Positions 12,994 to 23,196 of a DNA stretch of 64,000 nucleotides are shown piece by piece. Position 1 is the first letter of the stretch. Each line of letters starts with the position of its first letter. Location of the stretch: the NCBI RefSeq assembly GCF_029784155.1, contig NC_073693.1, positions 25,084,002 to 25,148,001 of the forward strand. The letters are read 5' to 3'. This stretch comes from Uranotaenia lowii. Its lineage: Eukaryota; Arthropoda; Insecta; Diptera; Culicidae. The notes under the pieces are model-generated. The model was not told the DNA's origin, ran no database searches, and worked only from the letters and a program-made list of their open reading frames with translations. Both the position numbers and the translations under genes were made by a program.

Positions 12994-12994
12994 C
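12972..12994. repeat. Short palindrome at the LINE inversion breakpoint
   Basis: GCCATTGG and CCAATGGC are separated by seven bases exactly where plus-strand LINE sequence switches to the inverted fragment. Confidence 0.7.
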
Positions 12995-13726
12995 TGCGTT
13001 GAAGTCGCCTAAATGGATTTGAATGTCACCCTTCGGAATTTTCTCAACCACGCTGTTCAGTTGATTGTAAAACTGCTCTTTCTCCTGCAAGTCGGCAACG
13101 TCAGTTGGCGCATAACACTGGACCATTGTAAGGTTTCTAACCCGTGTTCTAAATCTGGCTACGATTATTCTTTCGTTTATCGGTTCCCATCTAATGAGGG
13201 CCGCATGAGCCTGCGGGCTTAACAGGAAACCGACTTCTCGTTCCCGAGTAGCATGTTCTCCTCGTATGCCAGAGTAAAGCACTACTTGCCCAGATTGTGG
13301 CTTGTGTTCTCCAGTATTAGGCCAACGAACTTCGCTCAGTCCCAGAATTTTAAGCTTGAGACGGCTAGCCTCTCTAGCAAGTTGTGCCAGTTGCCTTGTT
13401 GGGCAAGGGTTGAAACGTTCCAAGTTCCAATTCGTGTCCGTGTTTTCATGCTAAAAGTCGTTGCCAAAGTTCCAGGTCGGTCATTTCTTTTGGATTCCGT
13501 AACTATTCTTTCAATCGGGAGCAGTAGGTTGTTAGCCTAAAGTCCCTATCCCGCGATGGAGCTGCCATCTTGGACTTAGCTGGCGGGAGCCGCATTCCAT
13601 AAATTCAGCCGCTCGCTGCGAGACAGACGCTGTTTTAGCCGCCCCTGACCTGGAGAACAGACACGTGCGGCCACCTTCTCAGTCTGCATGTGACCAAAGC
13701 ATACACCGGGGTTGGGTATCCGATTA
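12994..13726 (-). mobile_element. Inverted 5' fragment of a second LINE copy
   Basis: The reverse complement matches LINE leader and endonuclease sequence at about 11508-12243, ending within the GDFNA motif. The minus-strand frame, open to 13423, keeps LGLSEVRWPNTGEH and later motifs and is roughly 88% identical in protein to the host element's own copy. It therefore derives from a different family member rather than from a recent fold-back copy. With the intact arm it forms a 0.73-kb inverted repeat around about 0.75 kb. Confidence 0.85.
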
Positions 13727-15327
13727 TTATATGATATTTCTCGCCGCCTTAGTGGTGCAAGGACTAATGCAAGAACGCCGCTGAAAAACCGAGCAGGTCA
13801 GCTGCTGACAGATCGAACAGATCAGCTCAAGCGTTGGACTGAGCATTTTGATCAACTTTTCCGTGTTACAAATAGCAATGGCCAACAGAACCCGCAGCTC
13901 GAGGCGCCAACAGTAAGTCGCATTAATGGCGTCAACTCGGAAGCGCCCTTGCTTGCTGAAATAGAAGCGGAAATCAAGGACATGAAATTCAACAGAGCGC
14001 CTGGAATCGATTGCATTCCTGCTGAAAAGCTCAATGCCGACCCTGCCTTGTCAGCACAAATGTTGCACCGTCTTTTCGCTGACATCTGGGATACTGCAAC
14101 ATTCCCGGACGACTGGATGCAGGGTATCCTCGTAAAGGTCCCAAAGAAAGGAGACCTGACCGAGTGCGGTAACTGACGAGGCATAACGTTGATCTGTACA
14201 ACCCTCAAAGTACTCTGCAAAGTGATCCTGAACAGGATCCAGGAGAAAATCGACGCTACACTTCGACGGCAACAAGCTGGATTCCAACCCGGACGATCGT
14301 GTGTGGACCACATCACAACGCTACGAATAATACTGGAACAAATCAACGAATTCCAGGACTCTCTTCTGCTGGTGTTCGTTGATTTCGAAAAAGCATTTGA
14401 CCGACTGAACCACGAAAACATCTGGGCTGCTCTTAGACGACGAGGGGTCCCAGAGAAACTAGTCCATCTCATCGAAGCACAGTACGAGGCATTTTCGTGC
14501 AAGGTCTTGCACGACGGTGTCTTGTCCGAACCAATCCCGGTAACTGCTGGAGTGAGACAAGGATGTATTTTGTCACCGCTGCTTTTTCTCATCGTAATGG
14601 ATGAGATCTTGACTGGATCGATTGACTGTAGACCAAACCGAGGATTGCCGTGGAATCCTTCAACCATGGAGCAACTGAACGACCTTGACCTGGCAGACGA
14701 TATTGTTTTGCTCGCTCAAACCTCACCGAAAGCTCCAAGGCAGCAGGTCTCAAAATCAATGTCGGAAAGACTAAGTCGATGGAAATCAACACAGAAAATC
14801 GTTCCAATTTCGTGGTAGCTGGACAACAGGTTGAGACAGTGGAGTGCTTCCAGTATCTTGGTAGCCAGATTACGCCTGATGGTGGTACCAAGAAGTACAT
14901 CGAAACCCGGATCAGAAAAGCCCGATTTGCGTTTGCGAGTCTCCGAAACATCTGGCGCTCACGCCAGATCTCTTTACGAACTAAGATCCGAATCTTCAAC
15001 TCGAACGTCAAATCCGTATTACTGTACGGGTGTGAAACTTGGTGCACATATGCGGTAACGACGCGAAAACTGCAAGTATTTGTAAACCGCTGCCTGAGGA
15101 ACATCATCCGCTGTTGGTGGCCTGGCAACTGGATCTCGAATGAGGAACTACATCGCCGGTGTCATCAAAGGGCGCTAGAAATCGAGATTCGGGAACGTAA
15201 GTGGAGATGGATTAGGTACACGCTGCGGAGAGATGAAAACGAGATTTGCAGAGAGGCGCTCGACTGGAATCCAAATGGGCATCGTGATCGTCTCTGCATG
15301 ATATTGCATGTGAGAAAGCCCTGCTGC
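13727..15327 (+). pseudogene. LINE reverse transcriptase domain, broken
   Basis: Continues the LINE after the inverted fragment. The RT fingers and palm show AGFQPGRS, motif A VDFEKAFD, motif B GVRQGCILSPLLF and motif C LADDIVLL (an L in the usual Y/F position before ADD). A TGA at 14174-14176 replaces a codon in the N-x-RGITL motif, where tryptophan is usual, and the frame continues unchanged after it. Near 14715-14723 sequence is lost and the frame shifts. From 14722 the tail is recognisable: LKINVGKTK, YGCETWC, the WISNEELHRRC region and an R-K-W-x-W-I motif. The end after about 15290 no longer resembles the family, so the 3' terminus is missing. Confidence 0.82.
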
Positions 15328-15678
15328 TGATGTGAAGATTGACGTTATAGTTGCCACTGGATCGATTATCGTTTGTGGTTGCTGGTTGGTGAAATGTGTT
15401 TCTGAAAATTGTGCTGTCTACTTTACTGCCACGATACTGGCCTAAATAGTTAGCACACAAGGGAATCTGCAAGCCGACATTCTGAGGCATCTCTTGGTAA
15501 CCGCGCATACTGTTGTTCGTGGTGAATTCAACGGTGGCTCAGGGCAACTTAGCTCAGTTTGTGGACATCGAAGGCTGGATTTTCTATCCGGACAAGGTAT
15601 CTTTGCTCTGATCCATCAGAAAGTATGTTCCACTTTGAAGACCAAAACAGTAAAACACTGCTGGAAATAAGTTCAAAG
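15291..15678. other. Unassigned spacer between LINE and Tc1-like remnant
   Basis: No frame with recognisable motifs. It may include remnants of both neighbouring elements' ends; no terminal inverted repeat was identified. Confidence 0.4.
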
Positions 15679-16738
15679 TCAATATAGGGAATTACTGTGA
15701 TTATTCAATTCAACATTTGTCCACAGTAGATTCATAGAAGAATGCCATTTCTTACAATACTTACAAGGACTTTGATAGCAATTCTTGGCAATGACTTCTT
15801 GCAATCGTCGTTGCATAGAAGCTATGAAGCTTTTCAAAACGTTCGGATCTAGATTAGACCGTTCTTCCTGAATCACCATTTTAATTTGTTCAGCCGTTTC
15901 ATATCTTCGCCCATGCTTGAAAATGTTACGTGAAAGAAGCCCCCAAACCTTCTCGATCGGATTAAGATCTGAGCTGCAGGCTGGCCACTCCAAAAGAGGA
16001 AGATTATGAAGTTCCAAGAGCTCTTTCGTAGCTTTGGACGCATGGTAGGCAGCACTGTCTTGCTGGAAAACCGTGTTTTTGCCCATAAAATTTTCCGAAA
16101 ATGGAACAAGAACTTCTTCTTAGAGCTGGTAATACATCTGTGAGTCTATCCGGGTAGAGATGAAACAAACAGGTGTCTTTCCAGCCATGTTTATGCCGGC
16201 CCAGATCATGACAGTTTCTTCACAAAGTTTCGTTTTTCTCTTGTTGGCCTCTTCTGCCTCTTGTCGTACCAGCCGCTGCTAAAACCATATGGCCCGTCTA
16301 AGGTTGAACTTCTTCTCGTCACTAAAAACCACGTATAGTCACTCTTGGTCCCAAAATTGGTACTTTTCGGAAAAAGCCAAAAGGGCTTTTTTGTGACGAG
16401 GGAAAAGTCTTGGTACAGGCGTTGTTTTGGTGAAGGAAACATTAGGATCGAATCTGACGCCCAGATACTGCCAGCTTCATCTCCGCCTTGATTCCCTCAG
16501 AAGACAGCTTTTTGGGGACCGCCAGTCGTTTTATTCCCCTCTTACACCTCAGCGCCAGGAAAGATGGACGTCCACATCGCTTCCTTGTGGCATATTTTTT
16601 GCCTAGTCGCACGTAGTTATGCACCACATCTCAACTTCTACCAATTCTGATGCCGATTTCACGCAAAGTTAGCCTTTTTTCTCAAAGAGTCTCTGCTCTT
16701 CCCTCGTCATAATCGCTCAAAGGGCTAATTTTTGGCAT
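15679..16738 (-). pseudogene. Tc1/mariner-type transposase pseudogene
   Basis: Reads leftward from an ATG at 16738. The start is followed by a helix-turn-helix-like N-terminus interrupted by stops. Next comes a GRP linker motif (CGRPSF, in frame 16627-16442), then a DGPYGF/WYDKRQ segment (16442-16206), and finally a well kept C-terminal third (16086-15679) with VFQQDSAAYH and the LEWPACSSDLNPIEKVWG block typical of Tc1-like DDE transposases. Domain order is correct but at least two frameshifts and several stops separate the pieces, so no active transposase is made. Terminal inverted repeats and TA target sites were not located. Confidence 0.85.
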
Positions 16739-17384
16739 TTTTCCTGTAAATATCAAATATTATGTGAAAACCTTCACCAATGATGTTTTTTTTTCTATGT
16801 CACCATCCATTCACTTCGTATTGAGCAAAACTTCTCACTTTCAGAACAAAAAATAACCGCTGCGAGAGAAATTGAACTGAAGCAAACAGCTATCGTTTTA
16901 CTTATTTCTAGGAAATATTCATACTCTGTTACGCTCACATGCATTCTAACCCATTCTGACACCAGAACCCGGCAATGTTACTCGATTTGTCTATGTATCG
17001 TGTGACTAACATCTTTTAAATAAGTCTAGGTGAATCTTGTTTTTAAGCTTTTTTCCTCAGATTTAAGTTTTTTTTGCCATGAGAGCATAGGAGATGAAAG
17101 CTCAAATCTGAAGAAAAAAGCTTAAATCTGTCAAAAAGGGGAAATCTGAGAGATGTGCTCCACACGGTTGGAATAGAATTGCCGGCCTCTGTCTGATACA
17201 CAGATTCACCTTCCTTTGTTTTTCTGAAGGCTTATTCGTTGTTTTAAAGCGTTACTAAAGGTTACCTGAAAGTATTCAGAAGTAAGTTGTTTTAGAATAA
17301 ACCTCTGCAGAGAGATCAAAGAATTCAAATTAGACCAAATGGTAGTCTAATCCTTCATAGAAATAAAACACGGAAATTTGTAAT
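16739..17384. other. Non-coding spacer left of gene 2 block
   Basis: AT-rich DNA without a supported gene. It contains the hairpin listed at 17045-17123. Confidence 0.5.
17045..17123. repeat. 23-bp inverted repeat (hairpin)
   Basis: 17045-17067 and 17101-17123 are inverted copies with two mismatches, separated by 33 bases. It may be the core of a small MITE or a folded transcript element; no other copy was seen. Confidence 0.7.
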
Positions 17385-18515
17385 AATTCCATTCCTTATC
17401 CCCAATTCTGCAGAATCTCATTGATTTCAATTCAATTGTCATCATACTAAAGAGTATTGGAACCGATAACCAAATTATTATTTTTTTATTTGCAACCTGT
17501 TGTTTTAACAAAACAGCTTAAACTGAGCCCAAAAAACATTAACAAAACCGGTAGAACAAGAAAACTGATAATGACGATCTTATAAGCAATCACAGATCCA
17601 GCATCAATAGCTTCATCAATTCTGTAAGAGCAATTTTTGAATCGTTCAATAGTTCGCCTTAATCTAGCACATCTGCAATGCGTTCTCGGTTTGCTTGTCA
17701 ATTCAGGATCAACGCGAAATAACATGCTTTCCGCTTTCTCGAGAGTTGGCGTGTGATCTTCTAACAAAACATAATCGACACCCGTCAACGTCATTCGGAC
17801 CTGTGGACTCCCCCAGGAGCTGCACGCCACTGTGTTGAAGCACTTCACTCTTCCAGGAACAGACGAAACTGTTAAGTTTGTTCCCAATATAAAAGTATTG
17901 TACGTGGTCCGATTCCGAGGACTGCAGCTTATTATGATGTCTACCATTGCCCATCCTTCTATAAGTGACCATTTTTCAATCGATTGTGGAATCGATGGAG
18001 CAGCCAAGATTAATGAAATACAGTCTTTTTCGCCAGGGTTGTTGAACAAATTAAACAGCTCACTTTTGCTCTCCGACATGGCGACGTCTGGCCAAAATTC
18101 ACGAACAGTCAGCTGAAACAGAGTCGAACAGTTCGTTCGGTTGTTCGCAACTGGCATTGGCAGCCGACAATCACTCAATGTACACAATCCTTCGAATGAA
18201 AAAGCGATGGTTGCCTGCAGGAGTAATCCTATCGTGGTATACATGATGACATTAGTTTTGAAAATGTTTTCAGATTTGAGTAATAGATCACGGTAGTACC
18301 TTCGACTAGGTTCATAAATTTGAAAACGAAATTTGCAATTACTGAGTACTGCCTCAAACTGTTATTACGCAATCTAAAAAGCATTATGACATAACCTTAA
18401 GGTATATTATGTAAATGAAGAGTATTAATGGCAAAATAATTGTTCCCACCATAAATGAACTGAGTATTAATCATACACTACGTCGATGACCAATACTGTT
18501 AAATATTGATGTCGA
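17385..18515 (-). repeat. Gene-bearing duplicated block, copy 2 (minus orientation)
   Basis: The reverse complement aligns with 9490-10665, including the promoter side (18245-18510) and the 3' flank (17390-17485). The neighbouring flank D copy (18760-19452) is in the same orientation as copy 1, so the gene block alone has flipped. Confidence 0.85.
17486..18244 (-). CDS. Single-pass membrane protein with ten-cysteine ectodomain, family member 2
   Basis: 252 residues, gap-free and about 83% identical to the protein at 9795-10553 (43 differences by eye). All ten ectodomain cysteines (21, 26, 39, 75, 107, 135, 141, 190, 192, 205), the signal-like start, the sequons and the C-terminal hydrophobic helix are retained. 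Many changes are conservative, which suggests that both copies have been kept functional. An additional cysteine is found in the short tail (residue 251). AATAAA overlaps the stop codon on this strand. The gene lies in inverted orientation to its paralogue and is followed on its promoter side by flank D and satellite array 2. Function unknown. Confidence 0.78.
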   Translation of the reverse strand: MYTTIGLLLQATIAFSFEGLCTLSDCRLPMPVANNRTNCSTLFQLTVREFWPDVAMSESKSELFNLFNNPGEKDCISLILAAPSIPQSIEKWSLIEGWAMVDIIISCSPRNRTTYNTFILGTNLTVSSVPGRVKCFNTVACSSWGSPQVRMTLTGVDYVLLEDHTPTLEKAESMLFRVDPELTSKPRTHCRCARLRRTIERFKNCSYRIDEAIDAGSVIAYKIVIISFLVLPVLLMFFGLSLSCFVKTTGCK

Positions 18516-18759
18516 GATCGAATTTCCTTACCATCCCATCCCCTAAGCATTTAATTAATTAATTTTTATACGTCTCATTAAAGTAGTCTTTTCAGTTCCT
18601 CATGGATTTTTATCTTCGGTTTATCAGGCACTCCTGCTTGTGCATTTAGGAGTCTATGATAAGCAACAACAAGTACCGAGCCCAAAAATACACTAACTGA
18701 AATGAAAATAAATTTATTTTATTGCAGTTTTGGTGAATATTTGTTGAAAAACGTATTCA

Positions 18760-19452
18760 AACTTTTTGAACACCCTTTTTATCTGAAGCATATTTTTAGT
18801 CTTTCATTCATATCCAATCAATCTTTGATTAGAACTTTAAATCTGCTCAACTGATAGATGACAACATTCAAATACTGATAAATATCTCCCAACTCGATCC
18901 ACAGTTTGCCTCGTTTGTCATCAAATTGTCGATTCCTTCAAAGACTCTTTCAATCCTTTATCGAAGCGACGATACGATCTTCAAGATCTTCAATTTTGAC
19001 TCCCTCCAATCCGAAAGCTAACGGACAAGATGGAGTAGCAGTATAGTTCCGGTAAGCGAGCGCTATTAGAAGCTAGCAACGCCGGAATGCAAAGGAAATA
19101 ACCAACTTAGCAATTCGATCGGGAGATTGCAGTTCCCCTATCATTGATGGGCTGATGTCACTGCACCGATAAACCGGAAAAATGTGATTCAACTTTTACC
19201 TCCGTTCCGCAGAACGATGTGATGATACTTCAGTTGAATTCCCTTTTTTTCCTGGGCTTAAGACTGAAGACCGAAAACGATTCCGCAGCAGCATCTAACC
19301 TAAGCGACAAGTCGATTCGGACCTTTTGAGTGGAGGATGCTAGTAAACGTGGAAATAGGAACGCAATTTCAATGCAAGTTTGAAAACCATATGCGAGTTG
19401 TGGGGGTTAGTGTGCGCATAAGGAGGTCTTATTTTTCGAGTGGGTGTGTTTT
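18760..19452 (+). repeat. Duplicated flank D, copy 2
   Basis: Matches 10690-11385 in direct orientation with scattered substitutions and small indels. Similarity ends at the GAGTGGGTGTGT string, after which copy 1 leads into the LINE and copy 2 into unique sequence before satellite array 2. Confidence 0.88.
18950..19072 (-). other. Possible conserved short coding segment, copy 2
   Basis: 40 codons open on the minus strand, aligned with 10887-11000; contains CPLAFGLEG and carries a 9-base in-frame insertion relative to copy 1. The same upstream TAG and downstream TGA positions are kept. See copy 1 for the argument and its limits. Confidence 0.3.
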
Positions 19453-19620
19453 AAGTAGATTGTTGGAGGTGTTTTAGGCTCTTTGGAGCCACCGAGCTGC
19501 AAGGAAAAGCCATCACACTCGCAGTCTATTTGTAGTTTTTGGTGCACAAAATTGTGATTGAGATAGTTGAAGATTTTTAAAGATCTCTGAAGCCACCGTG
19601 AAGATGGGACAAAGTTACCT

Positions 19621-21533
19621 TTTCATTTTTTTCATTTTTGTCATTTTTGTCATTTTTGTCATTTTTGTCATTTTTGTCATTTTTGTCATTTTTGTCATTT
19701 TTGTCATTTTTGTCATTTTTGTCATTTTTGTCATTTTTGTCATTTTTGTCATTTTTGTCATTTTTGTCATTTTTGTCATTTTTGTCATTTTTGTCATTTT
19801 TGTCATTTTTGTCATTTTTGTCATTTTTGTCATTTTTGTCATTTTTGTCATTTTTGTCATTTTTGTCATTTTTGTCATTTTTGTCATTTTTGTCATTTTT
19901 GTCATTTTTGTCATTTTTGTCATTTTTGTCATTTTTGTCATTTTTGTCATTTTTGTCATTTTTGTCATTTTTGTCATTTTTGTCATTTTTGTCATTTTTG
20001 TCATTTTTGTCATTTTTGTCATTTTTGTCATTTTTGTCATTTTTGTCATTTTTGTCATTTTTGTCATTTTTGTCATTTTTGTCATTTTTGTCATTTTTGT
20101 CATTTTTGTCATTTTTGTCATTTTTGTCATTTTCGTCATTTTTGTCATTTTTGTCATTTTTGTCATTTTTGTCATTTTTGTCATTTTTGTCATTTTTGTC
20201 ATTTTTGTCATTTTTGTCATTTTTGTCATTTTTGTCATTTTTGTCATTTTTGTCATTTTTGTCATTTCTGTCATTTTTGTCATTTTTGTCATTTTTGTCA
20301 TTTTTGTCATTTTTGTCATTTTTGTCATTTTTGTCATTTTTGTCATTTTTGTCATTTTTGTCATTTTTGTCATTTTTGTCATTTTTGTCATTTTTGTCAT
20401 TTTTGTCATTTTTGTCATTTTTGTCATTTTTGTCATTTTTGTCATTTTTGTCATTTTTGTCATTTTTGTCATTTTTGTCATTTTTGTCATTTTGTCATTT
20501 TTGTCATTTTTGTCATTTTTGTCATTTTTGTCATTTTTGTCATTTTTGTAATTTTTGTAATTTTTGTAATTTTTGTCATTTTTGTCATTTTTGTCATTTT
20601 TGTCATTTTTGTCATTTTTGTCATTTTTGTCATTTTTGTCATTTTTGTCATTTTTGTCATTTTTGTCATTTTTGTCATTTTTGTCATTTTTGTCATTTTT
20701 GTCATTTTTGTCATTTTTGTCATTTTTGTCATTTTTGTCATTTTTGTCATTTTTGTCATTTTTGTCATTTTTGTCATTTTTGTCATTTTTGTCATTTTTG
20801 TCATTTTTGTCATTTTTGTCATTTTTGTCATTTTTGTCATTTTTGTCATTTTTGTCATTTTTGTCATTTTTGTCATTTTTGTCATTTTTGTCATTTTTGT
20901 CATTTTTGTCATTTTTGTCATTTTTGTCATTTTTGTCATTTTTGTCATTTTTGTCATTTTTGTCATTTTTGTCATTTTTGTCATTTTTGTCATTTTTGTC
21001 ATTTTGTCATTTTTGTCATTTTTGTCATTTTTGTCATTTTTGTCATTTTTGTCATTTTTGTAATTTTTGTAATTTTTGTAATTTTTGTCATTTTTGTCAT
21101 TTTTGTCATTTTTGTCATTTTTGTCATTTTTGTCATTTTTGTCATTTTTGTCATTTTTGTCATTTTTGTCATTTTTGTCATTTTTGTCATTTTTGTCATT
21201 TTTGTCATTTTTGTCATTTTTGTCATTTTTGTCATTTTTGTCATTTTGTCATTTTGTCATTTTTGTCATTTTTGTCATTTTTGTCATTTTTGTCATTTTT
21301 GTAATTTTTGTAATTTTTGTAATTTTTGTCATTTTTGTCATTTTTGTCATTTTTGTCATTTTTGTCATTTTTGTCATTTTTGTCATTTTTGTCATTTTTG
21401 TCATTTTTGTCATTTTTGTCATTTTTGTCATTTTTGTCATTTTTGTCATTTTTGTCATTTTTGTCATTTTTGTCATTTTTGTCATTTTTGTCATTTTTGT
21501 CATTTTTGTCATTTTTGTCATTTTTGTCATTGT
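19621..21533 (-). repeat. Satellite A, array 2: inverted (ATTTTTGTC on plus strand), about 210 units
   Basis: The reverse complement of the TGACAAAAA unit, 1.9 kb long. It has a higher-order cassette, present three times: an 8-bp unit (one T lost), about six normal units, then three ATTTTTGTA variants. The variant triplets begin at 20548, 21060 and 21301. The first 870 bp is almost pure, apart from single changes near 20134 and 20269. It begins 1.4 kb beyond gene 2 and stops 109 bp from the stop codon of gene 3. Confidence 0.97.
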
Positions 21534-21641
21534 CAACACTCTGCGAACCTTTTCTCTTGCTAATGTTTAAATATTTCAGCATTAATTTATTGTTTTTCTA
21601 CTTATAATTGAAAACAGGTCACACTTTTTTGAACTTGAAAT

Positions 21642-22490
21642 TTATATTCTCGGTCCGACACCAGCTGAAATGTTCAATTTGAGAAAAAGTACCATAACAA
21701 CCATTATTCCAACAACGGTTATCACAAACAACCAATTGAAAGATGCTTCTGGCTTCGAAACGCGTTTCCTTTTAGTCCTTAACGGAAACACGCAATCCAG
21801 AAATCTATTCATAACTTGAACCAGTTTGGGACATTCACAACTGACTCCTGATTGATTCATCAGCTGCGATGATGATGGTTGATTTGTTGTTAGCATAAGT
21901 CGCGGTTTGGAAGGAATCAAATCCTCCAGCATTGCCAGCTCAGAAGTGAAAATTGTGAGCCGTATGTTCTCAAACAGATGACATTTCTTGGCATTTGGAT
22001 CAGGTTGATTCGTGAGAGAGATGCAGGGCACTTCCGTTCGATTCGGCTTGTTGGGAAAAAAGATATAAAAATAAAATGTATTAAATGACCCCCTGTAACA
22101 TGGTAGATCCCATTGGAATTGTAGAAACTGCAGTCGATGAGCGAGATGTGGATAATTGAGGTAAGTTATTCCTTTGATTTTTAGATAAATGCAATCCGCA
22201 TGATTGGCTTCGGTTAGTGCTTCGAATAAGTGGTCTTTTGGAAAGGTTGTGTTGATCGATTTGATCGGCCAAAGTTTAAGTTCCGCATTGACTAAGATCG
22301 AACAATTCTGGGAGTTGTCTTCTTCCGAAATTTGGTCACATGGACTGACTCTGCAGATTAAACTGCTTGAATGTGACTCCTGACAGACCAATGTTGAAGT
22401 AAAAATTATACACAGAAAACTTTTAGCAGCCCTGGATGGCCACATTGTCAAGCGTCTTCTGGCAATGCATAAATTTAGGCGCGTTGGCAT
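21642..22490 (-). CDS. Single-pass membrane protein with ten-cysteine ectodomain, family member 3
   Basis: Up to 282 residues. The methionine at residue 16 (22445) gives a more normal signal peptide than the first ATG and is probably the real start. Counting from the upstream ATG, cysteines at 46, 51, 63, 100, 131, 156, 170, 218, 220 and 233 follow the spacing of the protein at 9795. The opening C-x4-C, C-x-C-PKLVQVM and C-x12-C are most obvious. A WP motif (LWPI) and a LFEAL segment also match. Residues 251-271 form the membrane helix, preceded by a basic RTKRKR stretch. It is closest to the protein at 31340-32149. Its start faces the decayed family copy at 22746, about 0.3 kb away. Function unknown. 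Confidence 0.75.
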   Translation of the reverse strand: MPTRLNLCIARRRLTMWPSRAAKSFLCIIFTSTLVCQESHSSSLICRVSPCDQISEEDNSQNCSILVNAELKLWPIKSINTTFPKDHLFEALTEANHADCIYLKIKGITYLNYPHLAHRLQFLQFQWDLPCYRGSFNTFYFYIFFPNKPNRTEVPCISLTNQPDPNAKKCHLFENIRLTIFTSELAMLEDLIPSKPRLMLTTNQPSSSQLMNQSGVSCECPKLVQVMNRFLDCVFPLRTKRKRVSKPEASFNWLFVITVVGIMVVMVLFLKLNISAGVGPRI

Positions 22491-22745
22491 TCTAAATAAT
22501 GCATATGGCCGTCCGGTTTACGGTTAGCAATCACTTGCACATCCGCCTTCTGGAGTATCTATGTATCGATAAAGTCAGCTTTATGACAGAATGGAGAATG
22601 TTTTCAATCAGAGTTATTATTGGGACTTCCGTTAGATATTAATAAATGACAGATAGGAATATCAAAAATCGATTAGAGCCCAAGTACAATAGCCTGAACA
22701 ATATGATGAAAGGACAAAAAATTGTGTGTTCAGAACTTCAACGTC

Positions 22746-23196
22746 ATGTACAGGGTGTAGTCATGGGTAGTCTTACAGCTCCAAGCTTCAGTGGCTGCCT
22801 CATTCAGCAGAGTATGTCCATTGAGTGACTGCCTACGTACCAAAAAAGCTGGATACAATTGGACAAACTATTCAAAACTAGTTTGAACTTACTAACCGCG
22901 TATTAGAGCCATATGGAACGATGAATGAAACAAGAATTGAACTGTTGAATCTTAACAAAACTCCCGGCGAGCAAGGTTGAATTTCACCAATTCTCAGTGT
23001 TTCATGTATTGATGACTGATTCGAAAAGTTTAGGCTGAGAAAGCTTGGTTATGGTAGGTCTCATCATTGCCTGCAACCCACGCAATCTTGATAGATTTAC
23101 GAAATTTGTGCTGATAATGAACATGTGTCTATCTGCTAACCCAGGAAAATAAAATGCTTGAATTTCATTGGATGTGGTTTGACGAGAGGGGTACGT
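22746..23196 (+). pseudogene. Decayed fifth member of the ten-cysteine family
   Basis: Nucleotide similarity to gene 1 runs in order. The start region (GTCATGTAC) is followed within a few codons by a stop. The ATTGAGTGACTGCC tract (gene 1 codons 23-27), the CCCGGCGAGCAAGG tract (NPGEKD region), the ATGGTAGGTCTCATCATTGCCTGC tract's equivalent near 23053, and the CAGGAAAATAAAATGC tract (near codon 131) can then be followed. Stops and indels break every frame. Similarity is lost at about 23196, where AT-rich sequence with GGGTAAA/TTTACCC ends begins, possibly an insertion. Weak similarity near 23500-23530 may be the CRCAQL region. It is more like genes 1 and 2 than gene 3. Confidence 0.7.

Larger units (their letters stand above)
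11400..15290 (+). mobile_element. Broken non-LTR retrotransposon (LINE) with inverted internal fragment
   Basis: A LINE encoding an APE-type endonuclease followed by a reverse transcriptase, plus a GC-richer 5' leader (about 11440-11768). It is inactive. The coding region is split by an inverted LINE fragment at 12994-13726, carries an in-frame stop at 14174-14176 and a frameshift near 14715-14723, and the 3' end is lost near 15290. The family resembles insect elements often annotated as craniofacial-development-protein-2-like. I did not assign a clade. It sits immediately after flank D and is absent from the second flank copy, so it inserted after, or next to, the duplication. Confidence 0.85.

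Noticed and set aside
13852..14667. Minus-strand frame of 271 codons
   Set aside because: It is antisense to the LINE reverse transcriptase, whose motifs on the plus strand are clear.
17832..18116. Plus-strand frame of 94 codons
   Set aside because: It is antisense to the membrane-protein gene at 17486-18244.
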